DNA of 64,000 bases from Enterococcaceae bacterium OF42-14pH9A (GCA_027692465.1 JAQEYU010000004.1:273129-337128), one strand, 5' to 3'. Counted from the stretch's first letter, positions 45,450 through 55,259 are shown. Program-made: numbers and translations. Notes: generated by a model from the sequence alone, not told the origin.

Positions 45450-46910
45450 ATGGAAGAGTTGGCGCAGCGCTTTTTACGACAGGGAAAAGAAGAAAAACTT
45501 TGGCAGCCTGGGAGTCGGATTTTGGCGGCGGTTTCCGGTGGGGTGGACTCGATGGTGCTGCTGCAGCTGCTGGAATTGGTGCGGGCTGCCGAGGATCAGG
45601 TATTGATCGCAGTGGCCCATGTGAATCATCAGCTGCGGGCGGAATCAGCGGCAGAGGAAGCCTTTTTGCGGGAATATTGTGAGCGGCGGGAGATCCCGTT
45701 TTATGTCCGTCGCTGGGAAAGTCTGCCGGTCAGCGGGATGGAGGAAGCGGCGCGGACGTTTCGCTATGACTTTTTTGGCGAGCTGATGCAGGAGCATTAC
45801 TTTGATACGCTGATGACAGCACATCATGCAGACGACCAGCTGGAGACGATGCTGATGAAGATGATGAGAGACGGCAATGTTCAGACTGCCGGCGGGATGC
45901 GCAGGCGGCGGGCTTTTGGCGGCGGACGCCTGGTGCGGCCGCTTTTGGATTTTCCCAAAGAAACGCTGATTGTCTATGCCGAGGACCACGGGCTCCGCTA
46001 TTACGACGATGCCACCAACTATCTGCCGCAGGTCCAACGTAACCGGGTCCGCCAGCGGATTGTGCCGCCGATGAAGGCTGAAAATCCGCAGGTGCTGGCC
46101 CATTTCGGGCGCCTGGCCCGCCAGCTGCAGTGGCTCACGGAGCAGCAGGATCAAAAAATGCAGCAGTGGTACCTTCAATACGCCGAAGTCCACTCGGAAA
46201 GTCTGCGGCTGCCCGTCTCCCGGATTCTGGAACTAGCGGAAGGGGAGAAGTATTTCGCGCTGCAGTACTGCTGCCGGAAAATCAGAGAGCTTTGGCAGGT
46301 GACCATCAGTGATGACCAGTTGGATCAGATTCTGCGCAGCCTGCACGCCGGGCGGCCCCAGTGGCGAATCGATCTGGCAGGGGGTTGGCAGTTTCGCGGT
46401 GAGTATGACCGGTTGATCTTCGGGCCCGCCAGTCTGGTAACGGCGACTGCGCAGCTAAAAGATGAGGAAACACTGTCGGAACAGCGGATTGCGCTGAAAT
46501 TGGGAGAGTCGGTTTTTCTCTCTGAAAACGAGTGGGTGGGCTTTTTGGCGATGACCCCGGATCCTGTCAGCGGCAGGGCCTACATCGATCCCGACGATAT
46601 TCCCGAAAAAGTCAAACTTTGGGCGGAGATTGATCAACCTTTGCCGGTAAACTTCCCTACTGAGGCAGTCTTTCGCAAACGGCGTGACGGGGACCGCATT
46701 CAGCTGACCCCGTCACTTAGAAAGAAGATTTCCCGCATCTTTATCGATAAAAAAACGCCCAATGACATGCGGGAGCGTTCCTGGGTGATGACGACCCCGG
46801 AAGATCAGGTGCTGGGGGTGCTGCCGCAAGCCCTTTCCTATTTGAGTATTGCCGGGGAAACTGATAAAATACACTACAGACTTCTTTATAAATATCGCAA
46901 AGAAGAATAG
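45450..46910 (+). CDS. tilS: tRNA(Ile)-lysidine synthase
   Basis: ATG 45450 is well placed behind TTTTGGAGGTC (486 residues); a TTG 39 bases earlier is in frame but has no site. The PP-loop ATPase motif ILAAVSGGVDSMVLL is near residue 22, with AHVNHQLR, MTAHHADDQLETMLM and a C-terminal TilS domain (FPTEAVFRKRRDGDRIQL, FIDKKTPNDMRERSWV). It converts cytidine 34 of the AUA-reading tRNA to lysidine. Confidence 0.95.
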   Translation: MEELAQRFLRQGKEEKLWQPGSRILAAVSGGVDSMVLLQLLELVRAAEDQVLIAVAHVNHQLRAESAAEEAFLREYCERREIPFYVRRWESLPVSGMEEAARTFRYDFFGELMQEHYFDTLMTAHHADDQLETMLMKMMRDGNVQTAGGMRRRRAFGGGRLVRPLLDFPKETLIVYAEDHGLRYYDDATNYLPQVQRNRVRQRIVPPMKAENPQVLAHFGRLARQLQWLTEQQDQKMQQWYLQYAEVHSESLRLPVSRILELAEGEKYFALQYCCRKIRELWQVTISDDQLDQILRSLHAGRPQWRIDLAGGWQFRGEYDRLIFGPASLVTATAQLKDEETLSEQRIALKLGESVFLSENEWVGFLAMTPDPVSGRAYIDPDDIPEKVKLWAEIDQPLPVNFPTEAVFRKRRDGDRIQLTPSLRKKISRIFIDKKTPNDMRERSWVMTTPEDQVLGVLPQALSYLSIAGETDKIHYRLLYKYRKEE

Positions 46911-47082
46911 GCTGTACTGAAAACGCTGCTGCCAGTTTCTGAAGCGGACTGGCTGTGGGTTCAACTCATGAGTCAAATAACCCGCCGGAGACGCAACTTT
47001 TGCGACAAAAGACGGAAAAGTTGCCTCGTTGCGATTTTCAGAACCGCTTTATTAAAACCAACTGCTGGAGGGAGCACAACGG

Positions 47083-47631
47083 ATGCTGGAAAAAGACATC
47101 GAAAAAGTCCTCGTGACACGTGAGGAGATCAAAGCGCGCTGCGAGGAATTAGGGAAACAATTGACGGAAGAATACAAGGATAAGAATCCTTTGGTGATCG
47201 GCGTATTGAAAGGTTCCATCCATTTCATGGCGGATGTCTGCCGCGAGATGGACTGTTACTTGGAGCTGGACTTCATGGATGTTTCCAGTTACGGAAATGC
47301 TACGGTTTCTTCCGGTGAAGTGCGGATCTTAAAAGATCTGGACACCAATGTGGAAGGCCGCAACCTGTTGATCGTGGAAGATATCATCGATTCCGGCCGC
47401 ACGCTGGCTTATCTGGTAGATCTGTTCAAATACCGCAAAGCCAAGTCCGTCAAGATCGTGACTCTGCTGGATAAACCGGAGGGCCGAGTGGTGGATATTG
47501 AAGCAGATTACATCGGCTTTGACGTACCCAATGAATTCGTCGTCGGTTATGGCCTGGACTATGCCGAGCAGTACCGCAATCTGCCGTATGTAGGCGTGTT
47601 GAAACCGGCTGTCTACCAAACGGCTGAATAA
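47083..47631 (+). CDS. hpt: Hypoxanthine phosphoribosyltransferase
   Basis: The 182-residue protein has [19 protein letters not shown] and the PRPP-binding motif [17 protein letters not shown] near residue 95, with [24 protein letters not shown] at its C-terminus. It salvages hypoxanthine and guanine. The order tilS-hpt-ftsH is conserved in Firmicutes. ATG 47083 follows CTGGAGGGAGCAC. Confidence 0.96.
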   Translation: MLEKDIEKVLVTREEIKARCEELGKQLTEEYKDKNPLVIGVLKGSIHFMADVCREMDCYLELDFMDVSSYGNATVSSGEVRILKDLDTNVEGRNLLIVEDIIDSGRTLAYLVDLFKYRKAKSVKIVTLLDKPEGRVVDIEADYIGFDVPNEFVVGYGLDYAEQYRNLPYVGVLKPAVYQTAE

Positions 47632-47817
47632 GACGGACCGCTTTCGTGAAAAGCTGTCAAAAAAGGCGCAATGAACCGTGCTGAGATCGATTTAGTGACA
47701 GATTTTGCGGGAGTTATGATACAATAAAATGGTCAGGATTGATAAGACAATTTAAAAAATGCTGACGGGCGCAGGCACGTCATTCAGCGAAAAATAATTC
47801 AGCCAAGGAGGGCGAGC

Positions 47818-49956
47818 ATGAACAAGAAAAATAACGGTATTCTCAAGAATACCTTGTATTATGTACTCGTGCTGTTGGCGATGTTCACCATCGTCTATTT
47901 CCTGTTGGGAAATGGCGGACAGCAATCGCCTGATATCGAGTACTCCACCTTTAAAGAACAGCTGACAGACGGAAAGGTCAAAGATTTCTCTGTTCAGCCG
48001 GTGAACGGTGCCTACAAGATTACCGGTCACTACAAAGAAAAACAGGAAGTGGCCAATAATAACGGCCTCAGCGTGCTGGGCAGTACGGCAGCGGAAACCA
48101 CCAGCTTCACCACGGTGATTTTGCCAAACGACAGCACACTAAAAGAGATTACCGACTTGGCAGCTGACAGCAACGTCAAGACTGTGATCAAAGAGCAGTC
48201 CAACAGCGGGCTGTGGCTGAGTCTGCTGATGAGCTTCCTGCCGCTGGTACTGATCATCTTCTTCTTTTACATGATGATGGGCCAACAAGGCGGTGGCGGC
48301 GGTGGCGGCGGCCGTGTGATGAACTTCGGCAAGTCTAAAGCTAAAGAAGCCGACAAGAAGGCCAACCGGGTCCGTTTCTCGGACGTTGCCGGTGCCGAAG
48401 AAGAAAAACAAGAACTGGTGGAAGTCGTGGAATTTCTGAAAGATCCGCGGCGTTTCGTAGAACTGGGTGCCCGCATCCCGGCCGGCGTATTGCTGGAGGG
48501 ACCTCCGGGGACCGGTAAAACTTTGCTGGCCAAAGCTGTTGCCGGTGAAGCCGGTGTGCCGTTTTATTCCATCTCCGGTTCGGACTTCGTTGAGATGTTC
48601 GTCGGGGTCGGTGCCAGCCGTGTGCGTGACTTGTTTGAAACAGCTAAGAAAAATGCCCCAGCCATCATTTTCATCGATGAAATTGATGCCGTCGGTCGCC
48701 AACGTGGTGCCGGTATGGGCGGTGGCCATGATGAACGGGAACAAACCCTGAACCAATTGTTGGTTGAGATGGACGGGTTTGACGGCAACGAAGGCGTAAT
48801 CGTCATCGCTGCAACCAACCGTTCCGATGTCTTGGATCCAGCCTTGTTGCGTCCAGGCCGTTTTGACCGTCAGATTCTGGTAGGTCGTCCGGATGTCAAA
48901 GGCCGAGAAGCCATCTTGAAAGTCCATGCCCGCAACAAACCGCTGGCAGACGATGTTGATCTGAAAGTCGTTGCCCAACAAACACCGGGCTTTGCCGGTG
49001 CGGATCTGGAAAACGTCTTGAACGAAGCAGCCTTGGTTGCTGCTCGTCGTAACAAGAAGAAAATCGATGCTTCCGATATCGATGAAGCTGAAGATCGGGT
49101 GATTGCCGGTCCTGCGAAAAAAGACCGGGTCATCTCCAAACGGGAACGGGAAATGGTGGCCTACCACGAAGCCGGTCATACAATCGTCGGTCTGGTATTG
49201 AGCCGCGCCCGTGTCGTCCACAAAGTAACGATTATCCCTCGGGGCCGCGCAGGCGGTTACATGATCGCTTTGCCAAAAGAAGATCAGATGCTGATGACCA
49301 AAGACGATATGTTCGAACAAATCGTGGGTCTGTTAGGTGGTCGGACGGCCGAAGAAATCATCTTCAACGTTCAATCTACAGGTGCTTCCAATGACTTCGA
49401 GCAGGCAACCGGCCTGGCCCGCAGCATGGTGACCGAATACGGAATGAGTGAAAAACTCGGACCGGTTCAATACGAAGGCAATCACCAAGTCTTCGTCGGT
49501 CGTGACTACGGTCAAACCAAGGGCTATTCCGAACAAATCGCCTTCGAGATTGATCAGGAAGTCCGCAATATCTTGAACGCCGCTCATGCCAAAGCTCGTG
49601 AAATCATCGAAACTCACCGGGCACAGCACAAGCTGATCGCCGAAAAACTGCTGGAATTTGAGACACTGGATGCCAAGGCAATCAAGTCCTTGTTTGAAAC
49701 AGGCAAGATGCCGGAAGGATCCGAAAGCAGCGATTATCCAAGCGAAAAAGCCCAGACTTTCGAAGAAGCAAAACGCGCTTTGGAAGAAAAGGATGCCGCT
49801 AAACAAGCGGAAGAAAAGCAGGATTTCGATGAAGCGAAAGATTACTTCAAAGCTGAAGCTGATGAAGCCCGTCTGGATGCCGACGAAGCGATCAAAGAAG
49901 TTAAAGAAGATATCGACAACGAACGAAAAGATGTCGATGACGAAAACAAATTCTGA
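47818..49956 (+). CDS. ftsH: ATP-dependent zinc metalloprotease FtsH
   Basis: The 712-residue protein has two membrane segments (about 13-30 and 133-155), a Gly-rich linker (GGGGGGGR) and an AAA domain. The AAA domain has [13 protein letters not shown] near residue 228, [15 protein letters not shown] and the SRH region [12 protein letters not shown]. The zinc site HEAGH lies near residue 449. The C-terminal ~80 residues are an acidic, Glu/Ala/Lys-rich tail. It degrades misassembled membrane and regulatory proteins. ATG 47818 follows CAAGGAGGGCGAGC. A strong terminator follows. Confidence 0.97.
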   Translation: MNKKNNGILKNTLYYVLVLLAMFTIVYFLLGNGGQQSPDIEYSTFKEQLTDGKVKDFSVQPVNGAYKITGHYKEKQEVANNNGLSVLGSTAAETTSFTTVILPNDSTLKEITDLAADSNVKTVIKEQSNSGLWLSLLMSFLPLVLIIFFFYMMMGQQGGGGGGGGRVMNFGKSKAKEADKKANRVRFSDVAGAEEEKQELVEVVEFLKDPRRFVELGARIPAGVLLEGPPGTGKTLLAKAVAGEAGVPFYSISGSDFVEMFVGVGASRVRDLFETAKKNAPAIIFIDEIDAVGRQRGAGMGGGHDEREQTLNQLLVEMDGFDGNEGVIVIAATNRSDVLDPALLRPGRFDRQILVGRPDVKGREAILKVHARNKPLADDVDLKVVAQQTPGFAGADLENVLNEAALVAARRNKKKIDASDIDEAEDRVIAGPAKKDRVISKREREMVAYHEAGHTIVGLVLSRARVVHKVTIIPRGRAGGYMIALPKEDQMLMTKDDMFEQIVGLLGGRTAEEIIFNVQSTGASNDFEQATGLARSMVTEYGMSEKLGPVQYEGNHQVFVGRDYGQTKGYSEQIAFEIDQEVRNILNAAHAKAREIIETHRAQHKLIAEKLLEFETLDAKAIKSLFETGKMPEGSESSDYPSEKAQTFEEAKRALEEKDAAKQAEEKQDFDEAKDYFKAEADEARLDADEAIKEVKEDIDNERKDVDDENKF

Positions 49957-49964
49957 TTTTAATC

Positions 49965-50006
49965 AAACGACCCGCCGAAGAGTTACAATCGGCGGGTCGT
50001 TTTTTT
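49965..50006 (+). terminator. Terminator after ftsH
   Basis: AAACGACCCGCCGA pairs with TCGGCGGGTCGTTT, followed by a T-run. Confidence 0.93.
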
Positions 50007-50119
50007 GCACGCTGACAAGATGGTGTCAGCGTCTTTCCACAGCAATTGCGAGGCTGCTTTAGTTGCGTAATTCGTCGGAAAACGGCATGCTTGAAGAAAA
50101 CCGAAAGCAGGTGGCGTTC

Positions 50120-50608
50120 ATGGAAGCAAATGTGTATATCCTACTGACCTTTGTCGGGGTTTGGATGTTGTATATCTTTCCTTTGTATCAAGGTATCGAA
50201 GAACTGTCGGAGCAAAAGCGCGTCTTGCGGAAATTTTCAGTCGGCGGGAAAAAATACCCGCAGGTGTCCCCCTGGTGGTGGCTGCTTCCGCCGGTAAAGA
50301 TTTCCAAGGAGAAGCAGCGGGGTATCAAAATATTGAAGGATAACTTCAGTGAGGAAGAAGATGTCCGGGCGCTGTTTCATTTTTTCAATAAAACTACCGG
50401 CTGGTTTTATATCGCAATTGCCGGTCTGCTGAATGGCATCGTTGCAACGGCTGAACTGGCTGCGGCCCTGCCTTTTACGGTACCGCTGGTGGGACAATTG
50501 GCTGTGGATCTGGTGATCATCGTGAGCGGGCTGCTGCATGCCCGCTACCGTGTCAGCCGACGTCGTGAACAGCGGCTGATAGAACAGTTGGCGGGTCGGC
50601 GCAAGTAG
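50120..50608 (+). CDS. Uncharacterised membrane protein
   Basis: I choose ATG 50120 behind GCAGGTGGCG; the frame is open from 50063 but the added residues are polar and unlikely. The 162-residue protein has a first helix (YILLTFVGVWMLYIFPLY), a basic cytoplasmic loop with SPWWWLLPPVKI, two C-terminal helices (about 92-145) and an Arg-rich end RYRVSRRREQR. I recognise no family. It stands alone between two terminators. Confidence 0.75.
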   Translation: MEANVYILLTFVGVWMLYIFPLYQGIEELSEQKRVLRKFSVGGKKYPQVSPWWWLLPPVKISKEKQRGIKILKDNFSEEEDVRALFHFFNKTTGWFYIAIAGLLNGIVATAELAAALPFTVPLVGQLAVDLVIIVSGLLHARYRVSRRREQRLIEQLAGRRK

Positions 50609-50631
50609 CGGCCAATGAAAGAAGCAGTGAC

Positions 50632-50672
50632 AAAAAGGCGCCGTTCACTATTTGAGTCGAACCGCCTTTTGT
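50632..50672 (+). terminator. Terminator after the membrane protein gene
   Basis: AAAAGGCG and CGCCTTTT arms with an inner GTTC/GAAC pair and a T-containing end. Confidence 0.65.
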
Positions 50673-50727
50673 CTATGTTGCTTGGTAGCGGCGTGAAAGA
50701 GAAAAGTTCTGTTGGTGAGCAAAGTAA

Positions 50728-50756
50728 GTGACAAAGTGTCACCGAACGTTTATACT
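50728..50756 (+). promoter_or_regulatory. Promoter with a palindromic operator over the -35
   Basis: The perfect palindrome GTGACA-AAG-TGTCAC (50728-50742) begins with the -35 hexamer GTGACA itself. A 17-bp spacer leads to TATACT (50751-50756). A repressor bound here would block RNA polymerase. It controls the ABC pair downstream. The regulator gene is not evident nearby. Confidence 0.65.
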
Positions 50757-50832
50757 ACCTTTTGTAAACGGAAATAGAATTGAAAATTTCAAGAAAAAAG
50801 ATTTCCGTAATTTATCGAGGAAGTGAATGACG

Positions 50833-51924
50833 ATGTTTTTAGCAAAGAAAGAAATGCGTTACGCCAAACTCCGCTACAGTCTGATCATCGGGATCATGCT
50901 GCTGGTCTCTTATGTGGTGTTTCTACTGTCGGGTCTGGCTTCCGGTCTGGCCCACGAATTTGAACAGGCCATTACTGATTGGCAGGCCGAGACGGTGATC
51001 TTGGCAGAAGATGCCAATAAAAGTCTGAATGCTTCGCAACTGACCCAAGGAGATGCGGCCCGCGTGACGGCTGCTGACAAGGCGGCAGTAGGTGTTTTCA
51101 ACGGTGCCGTGAAAAAAGGCGGCGCGCATGCTGCCAAAAATGATGTGACGGTCTTCGGGACGGAGGCAGATGCCTTTTTGCTGCCAAAGGTGACAGCAGG
51201 TAAGAATTTTGCTGCTGAAAATGAGATCATCATTTCGCAGAATCTGGCAGATGAAGGGTACAAGGTAGGCGATCAGGTGACCATCGGCAAATATGATGAA
51301 AAACTGACAATCGTGGGGATTTTCCCGGTGACCTATTACCTGGTTTCGCCGGTAGTCTATACGTCGCTGGATACCTTCACGAATCTGAAATACGGAACCC
51401 AGCCCTTTGCCGATGAAAACAGTAAGCCGGTCAATGCAATTGTAGTCAAAGAGGCCAAGGCAGCGCTGGACAACAGTGATGCTCAAGCAGAAAATCTGCA
51501 GTCAATCAAGACTGCCGACTTTATCGAAGCACTGCCGGGTTATTCGGCGCAAAATCTGACCCTCAATGGGATGATTTACTTCTTGTTTGTGATCGTGGCT
51601 GCCGTGGTAGGGATTTTCATGTATGTCATCACTATGCAAAAAGCACCGGTTTTCGGTGTTATGAAAGCACAAGGGATCTCTAACAGCTTCATCGCCAAAT
51701 CCATCGTGGCCCAGTCTTTCATGGTAGGGATAATGGGGGTGGCCGCAGCCGCGATTCTGGCCTTTTTGACCAGCCTGGTTCTGCCGGCGGCGATGCCGTT
51801 TCAAGTGCTGCCGCTGCAATGGTTGATCTATAGCCTGATCTTGTTGGCAGTCGCCGTCTTGGGTGGCGTCTTCTCGATCCGCACGGTCACAAAAGTCGAT
51901 CCAATCACAGCAATCGGAGGGTGA
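50833..51924 (+). CDS. FtsX-like ABC permease (MacB family)
   Basis: ATG 50833 lies nine bases behind GAGGAAG; the ATG at 50827 is too close to it. The ~363-residue protein has one N-terminal helix (LIIGIMLLVSYVVFLLSGLA), a large extracellular MacB-like domain (about 45-245) and three C-terminal helices (YFLFVIVAAVVGIFMYVI, GIMGVAAAAILAFLTSLVL, LIYSLILLAVAVLGGVFSI). This four-helix type works with a lone ATPase in peptide sensing, resistance or lipoprotein-linked processes. Its stop lies just before the ATPase start. Confidence 0.9.
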   Translation: MFLAKKEMRYAKLRYSLIIGIMLLVSYVVFLLSGLASGLAHEFEQAITDWQAETVILAEDANKSLNASQLTQGDAARVTAADKAAVGVFNGAVKKGGAHAAKNDVTVFGTEADAFLLPKVTAGKNFAAENEIIISQNLADEGYKVGDQVTIGKYDEKLTIVGIFPVTYYLVSPVVYTSLDTFTNLKYGTQPFADENSKPVNAIVVKEAKAALDNSDAQAENLQSIKTADFIEALPGYSAQNLTLNGMIYFLFVIVAAVVGIFMYVITMQKAPVFGVMKAQGISNSFIAKSIVAQSFMVGIMGVAAAAILAFLTSLVLPAAMPFQVLPLQWLIYSLILLAVAVLGGVFSIRTVTKVDPITAIGG

Positions 51925-51929
51925 GCATT

Positions 51930-52622
51930 ATGACAAACGCATTGGATATGCAGCAAATCAAAAAAGTTTTCGGCTCCGGCCATACAGAAGTCACCGCGCT
52001 GAAGGGCATCGATTTTGCGGTAGCCCCCGGCGAGTTTGTTTCAATCATCGGGCCCTCGGGTTCCGGTAAGAGTACCTTTTTGACAATCGCCGGCGGGCTG
52101 CAAAACCCAAGCTCCGGCAAGATTCTGATCAACGGGCACGATTTCACCGACCTGTCAGAAAAAGAACGCAGCAAGCTGCGCTTCAAGGAGATCGGCTTTA
52201 TCCTGCAAAGCTCGAACCTGATCCCTTACTTGAAGATCAAAGAGCAGTTTTATCTGGTGGACAAGGTGAAAAAAGTGCCAATGAACAAAGAACGGGTCAC
52301 CGAACTTTTGACCTCGTTGGATATTTTGGATTTAAAAGACAAATACCCGCGGGATCTTTCCGGTGGAGAACGCCAACGAGTGGCAATCGGCCGGGCATTG
52401 TACAATGATCCCAGCCTGATCCTGGCAGACGAGCCCACTGCCGCTTTGGATACCGACCATGCTTATGATGTAGTGAAACTGCTGGTAAAAGAAGCCCATG
52501 AAAAACAAAAGGCGACGATCATGGTGACCCACGATCCCCGCATGACCCAGTGGAGCGACCGGATTCTGCGTATGGCAGACGGCCTGCTGGTTCCGGAAAA
52601 AGCCGGCGCAACTGCAGAATAA
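51930..52622 (+). CDS. ABC transporter ATPase (MacB/LolD-like)
   Basis: ATG 51930 follows CGGAGGGTGAGC; 230 residues. It has Walker A IIGPSGSGKSTFLTIAGG near residue 39, Q-loop FILQSSNLIP, signature DLSGGERQRVAIGRAL, Walker B LILADEPTAALD and the switch MVTHDPR. It energises the permease upstream. The operator over the -35 suggests the pair is inducible, perhaps by an antimicrobial or toxic compound. A structured repeat begins 5 bp after the stop. Confidence 0.93.
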   Translation: MTNALDMQQIKKVFGSGHTEVTALKGIDFAVAPGEFVSIIGPSGSGKSTFLTIAGGLQNPSSGKILINGHDFTDLSEKERSKLRFKEIGFILQSSNLIPYLKIKEQFYLVDKVKKVPMNKERVTELLTSLDILDLKDKYPRDLSGGERQRVAIGRALYNDPSLILADEPTAALDTDHAYDVVKLLVKEAHEKQKATIMVTHDPRMTQWSDRILRMADGLLVPEKAGATAE

Positions 52623-52626
52623 GCTG

Positions 52627-53145
52627 GTGTTCTCTCCAGACAGAAATCAAAACAATTTGTCCGAAGACTCCAGAGCCAGCTGGCATGCCAATCATCGTGG
52701 TGCACGGTCGGCTCCAACCTCAGCAAGCTGAGTTGCAAGTTCAACTTGGCGCTTTCTGCCTTAGTTGAACTGTACCAGCTGACCGTAGGGAGGGTGGCTT
52801 CTCATATTCCCCTTAAAGTGCACTACGATGCTGCCATGCGCTGTCTCTTCCGTCTTCTCAGCGGATACATCCAGAAAAGTTTCAGAAGGCTCGGAGACTG
52901 ACCCCGGCGTACAGATTTTACCGTTTGAATGAACTACTGACAGTTCGGCGCTGATTTGAAAAATCAGTGGCGTTACTGTCAGTTTGAAGTCAATAGGCCC
53001 AAGACAATGAGAAATTTCCGCTGCCTTCCAGTGGAATTTCTCGTTGGCTTCGGCCGGCGGCTGTATGCCGGGGGTCAGATCGGAGAGACTTCTGAAACTT
53101 TTCGGCACTCGGCTGATTGCTTTAATTCCAGTCCGGATGAAATAG
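52627..53145 (+). repeat. ~510-bp structured repeat, copy 2
   Basis: Second copy of the block at 44830-45336, same direction. The long stem has arms at 52874-52914 and 53061-53103. Compared with copy 1, a C to T change in the left arm (GTTCCAG to GTTTCAG) is matched by G to A in the right arm (CTGGAAC to CTGAAAC), keeping the pair. A minus-strand frame of 115 codons (52761-53108) ends VRSHPPY-like in both copies (MRSHPPYGQLVQFN here). It is frameshifted in copy 1, so coding is unproven. The block lies between the ABC ATPase and argD. Confidence 0.75.
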
Positions 53146-53180
53146 TAGTTTTGAGCGACAGATGACTATAATCAGTGAGT

Positions 53181-53226
53181 AAGCGATGAGAAGGCACAAC
53201 AGCTGCCGACTCATCGCTTTTTTTTG
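53181..53226 (+). terminator. Terminator upstream of argD
   Basis: AAGCGATGAG and CTCATCGCTT form the stem, followed by a long T-run. Confidence 0.88.
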
Positions 53227-53299
53227 TTGCTGCCGGCGGGTAAAGAGGATTTTGCATAGATTTTGGCAATTTCCGAATAAAGTTTGCTGTTTGTCGGGT

Positions 53300-53320
53300 T
53301 ATAATGTATATTAATACATA
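53300..53320 (+). promoter_or_regulatory. argD -10 with ArgR-type box
   Basis: TATAAT (53300-53305) overlaps the palindrome TGTAT-ATTA-ATACA (53305-53318), which fits an ARG box. A bound ArgR would repress argD when arginine is present. Confidence 0.6.
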
Positions 53321-53342
53321 AATAAAGGGAGCGTGAATAAAG

Positions 53343-54479
53343 ATGAGTCATTTATTTCCGAATTATGCTCGTAAACCCTTCGAGATTGTCGAAGGCACGG
53401 GATTGACAGTAACCGATCAGACAGGCAAGCAATATCTTGATTTCACCAGCGGCATCGGTGTGGTGAATCTGGGGCATCACTATCCGGCGGTAGAAGAGGC
53501 GCTGGCGCAGCAGGCGGCCCGGTTGTGGCACATGCCCAATCTTTATGAAAGCAGTCTGCAGGAGGAAGTGGCGGCAGGTTTGGCGGGCGAGCTGGATTAT
53601 GTCGGCTTTTTTTGCAACAGCGGCGCCGAAGCCAACGAAGCTGCGATCAAGCTGGCCCGCAAATTCACCGGGAAAAGCCCGGTTGTCACTTTTGAGCAAT
53701 CTTTCCATGGGCGGACGTACGGTGCCATGACTGCTACCGGACAAGACAGCATTCATGCCGGTTTCGAGCCGTTGGTACCGGATTTTCATTACGGTATCTA
53801 TAACGATTACGACAGCATCGATACGCTGATTGACTCCGAGACAGCGGCAGTTTTGGTGGAACTCATCCAAGGTGAAGGCGGCATCATCACGGCAGAAAAA
53901 GCCTGGATCACAGCGCTGGCGGAAAAATGTCGGGCATGCGGGGCTCTGCTGATGGTCGACGAGGTCCAGACGGGCATGGGACGGACGGGTTCGCTGTTTG
54001 CCTTTCAACAGTTTGCCATCGAACCGGATATTTTCACCTTGGCTAAAGGCTTGGGCAACGGCATCCCGGTCGGTGCCATGATGGGTAAGCGGGCACTGGC
54101 GTCGGCGTTTGGTCCCGGCTCCCACGGGACAACTTTCGGGGGCAATAAGCTGGCAATGGCCGCGGCCAAAGCCGTGCTCACAGCGATGAAAGCACCGGGC
54201 TTTTTCGATGAGGTCAACCTGCGGAGCCAGGAATTATTTGCCGGCCTGACCGCGATTACTTCCGATAAAATCGAAGACATCCGGGGACTGGGATTGATGA
54301 TAGGCATCCAACTGACCTCGGCGGAAGTCCTGGCAGAGGTTAGTGCCGTTTTGGAAGAAAAGGGGCTGTTGACACTGCGGGCGGGGAAAAACGTACTGCG
54401 CCTGTTACCGGCATTGACCGTCAGCCGAGAGGAAGTCAAAGAGGCATTGGCATTGATACAGGAAGTTTTGGAAAAATAA
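53343..54479 (+). CDS. argD: Acetylornithine aminotransferase
   Basis: The 378-residue class III aminotransferase has YLDFTSGIGVVNLGHHYP, FFCNSGAEANEAAIKLAR, FHGRTYGAMTATGQ, ALLMVDEVQTGMGRTG and FTLAKGLGNGIPVGAM with the PLP-binding Lys near residue 232. It makes N-acetylornithine, the fourth step of arginine synthesis. ATG 53343 follows AAGGGAGCG. Its operon partner genes argCJB lie beyond one minus-strand gene. Confidence 0.94.
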   Translation: MSHLFPNYARKPFEIVEGTGLTVTDQTGKQYLDFTSGIGVVNLGHHYPAVEEALAQQAARLWHMPNLYESSLQEEVAAGLAGELDYVGFFCNSGAEANEAAIKLARKFTGKSPVVTFEQSFHGRTYGAMTATGQDSIHAGFEPLVPDFHYGIYNDYDSIDTLIDSETAAVLVELIQGEGGIITAEKAWITALAEKCRACGALLMVDEVQTGMGRTGSLFAFQQFAIEPDIFTLAKGLGNGIPVGAMMGKRALASAFGPGSHGTTFGGNKLAMAAAKAVLTAMKAPGFFDEVNLRSQELFAGLTAITSDKIEDIRGLGLMIGIQLTSAEVLAEVSAVLEEKGLLTLRAGKNVLRLLPALTVSREEVKEALALIQEVLEK

Positions 54480-54494
54480 TGGATCTAAAAAATA

Positions 54495-54550
54495 GCGCAC
54501 CGGCGGAAATCGACTTTGAAAGCTGATTTCCGCCGGTGCGTCTGTTTTTG
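54495..54550 (+). terminator. Terminator after argD
   Basis: GCGCACCGGCGGAAATC pairs with GATTTCCGCCGGTGCG, followed by TCTGTTTTT. It may also serve the minus-strand GNAT gene. Confidence 0.88.
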
Positions 54551-54581
54551 TGCCAACTCATGAAATAATCTGATCCTGTCC

Positions 54582-55028
54582 TCAAGTATCGATTCGCTGT
54601 ATTTCTGCCAGCGGGAAATCCCGATAAGCGAGATCTGCTCTCAATTTGAAGCCTTGCTCCTGCCAAAAACAGTTGCCCAATTCATTTTTCGAGAAGACTA
54701 CCAGTGCAACTTTACGAATATTTTCTGCAATCAGCGCCTGCTTGACCTCAGTCACCAGTCGGGTCGCCAGTTTTTGTCGGCGACAGTCGGCGGCGACCGT
54801 CAAATGATAGATAAAGCCGCGACGGCCGTCATGACCGGCCAGGATTACACCGATCACGTCTCCGTTATTCTCTGATTTTGCGATGAAGCAGGTGGTAGGA
54901 TTGCGTTTCAAAAAGGCAGTGATTCCGGCTTCCGAGTCGTCCAGATTGTTCAAGCCCATCCCGGGTGTTGCCAGCCATAAACGATGGACAGCGGGATAGT
55001 CAGCCGCCTGCATGGGTATAATAGTCAT
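54582..55028 (-). CDS. GNAT family N-acetyltransferase
   Basis: The 148-residue protein has the GNAT layout: MTIIPMQAADYPAVHRLW, then FIAKSENNGDVIGVILAG and the acetyl-CoA loop HLTVAADCRRQKLATRLV near residue 80, with KVALVVFSKNELGNCFWQEQGF. The substrate is unknown. It is convergent with argD and divergent from argC. A role in arginine metabolism (acetylglutamate) is conceivable but unsupported, since argJ already supplies that activity. Confidence 0.88.
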   Translation of the reverse strand: MTIIPMQAADYPAVHRLWLATPGMGLNNLDDSEAGITAFLKRNPTTCFIAKSENNGDVIGVILAGHDGRRGFIYHLTVAADCRRQKLATRLVTEVKQALIAENIRKVALVVFSKNELGNCFWQEQGFKLRADLAYRDFPLAEIQRIDT

Positions 55029-55129
55029 TGCTCAAACCTCCGATGATTTTTTATTCAGTATGCCAAAGAGTGGCAGCTGGCGCAAGCCGTTATGCAGAAA
55101 ATACTAGAATTTAGGGACTTATTCTGATT

Positions 55130-55242
55130 TTTATACATTTATTCAGTTTAAATCCGCATAAAACATTCAAAAATATCACTAAAAATAATAATTAATCATT
55201 GACAGAAAAATCCGGAAGTTTTATAATTTGAAGTAATTCAAG
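55130..55242 (+). promoter_or_regulatory. argCJB promoter with candidate ArgR sites
   Basis: TTGACA (55199-55204), a 17-bp spacer and TATAAT (55222-55227) form a near-perfect promoter. Candidate ARG boxes are TATACATTTATTCA near 55132-55146, AATAATTAATCATT just before the -35, and TTGAAGTAATTCAA at about 55228-55241 at the transcription start. Confidence 0.65.
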
Positions 55243-55259
55243 GAAAGCAGGTAGTAATC

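Noticed and set aside
48139..49320. Minus-strand frame of 393 codons inside ftsH
   Set aside because: Antisense shadow; ftsH motifs are complete on the plus strand.
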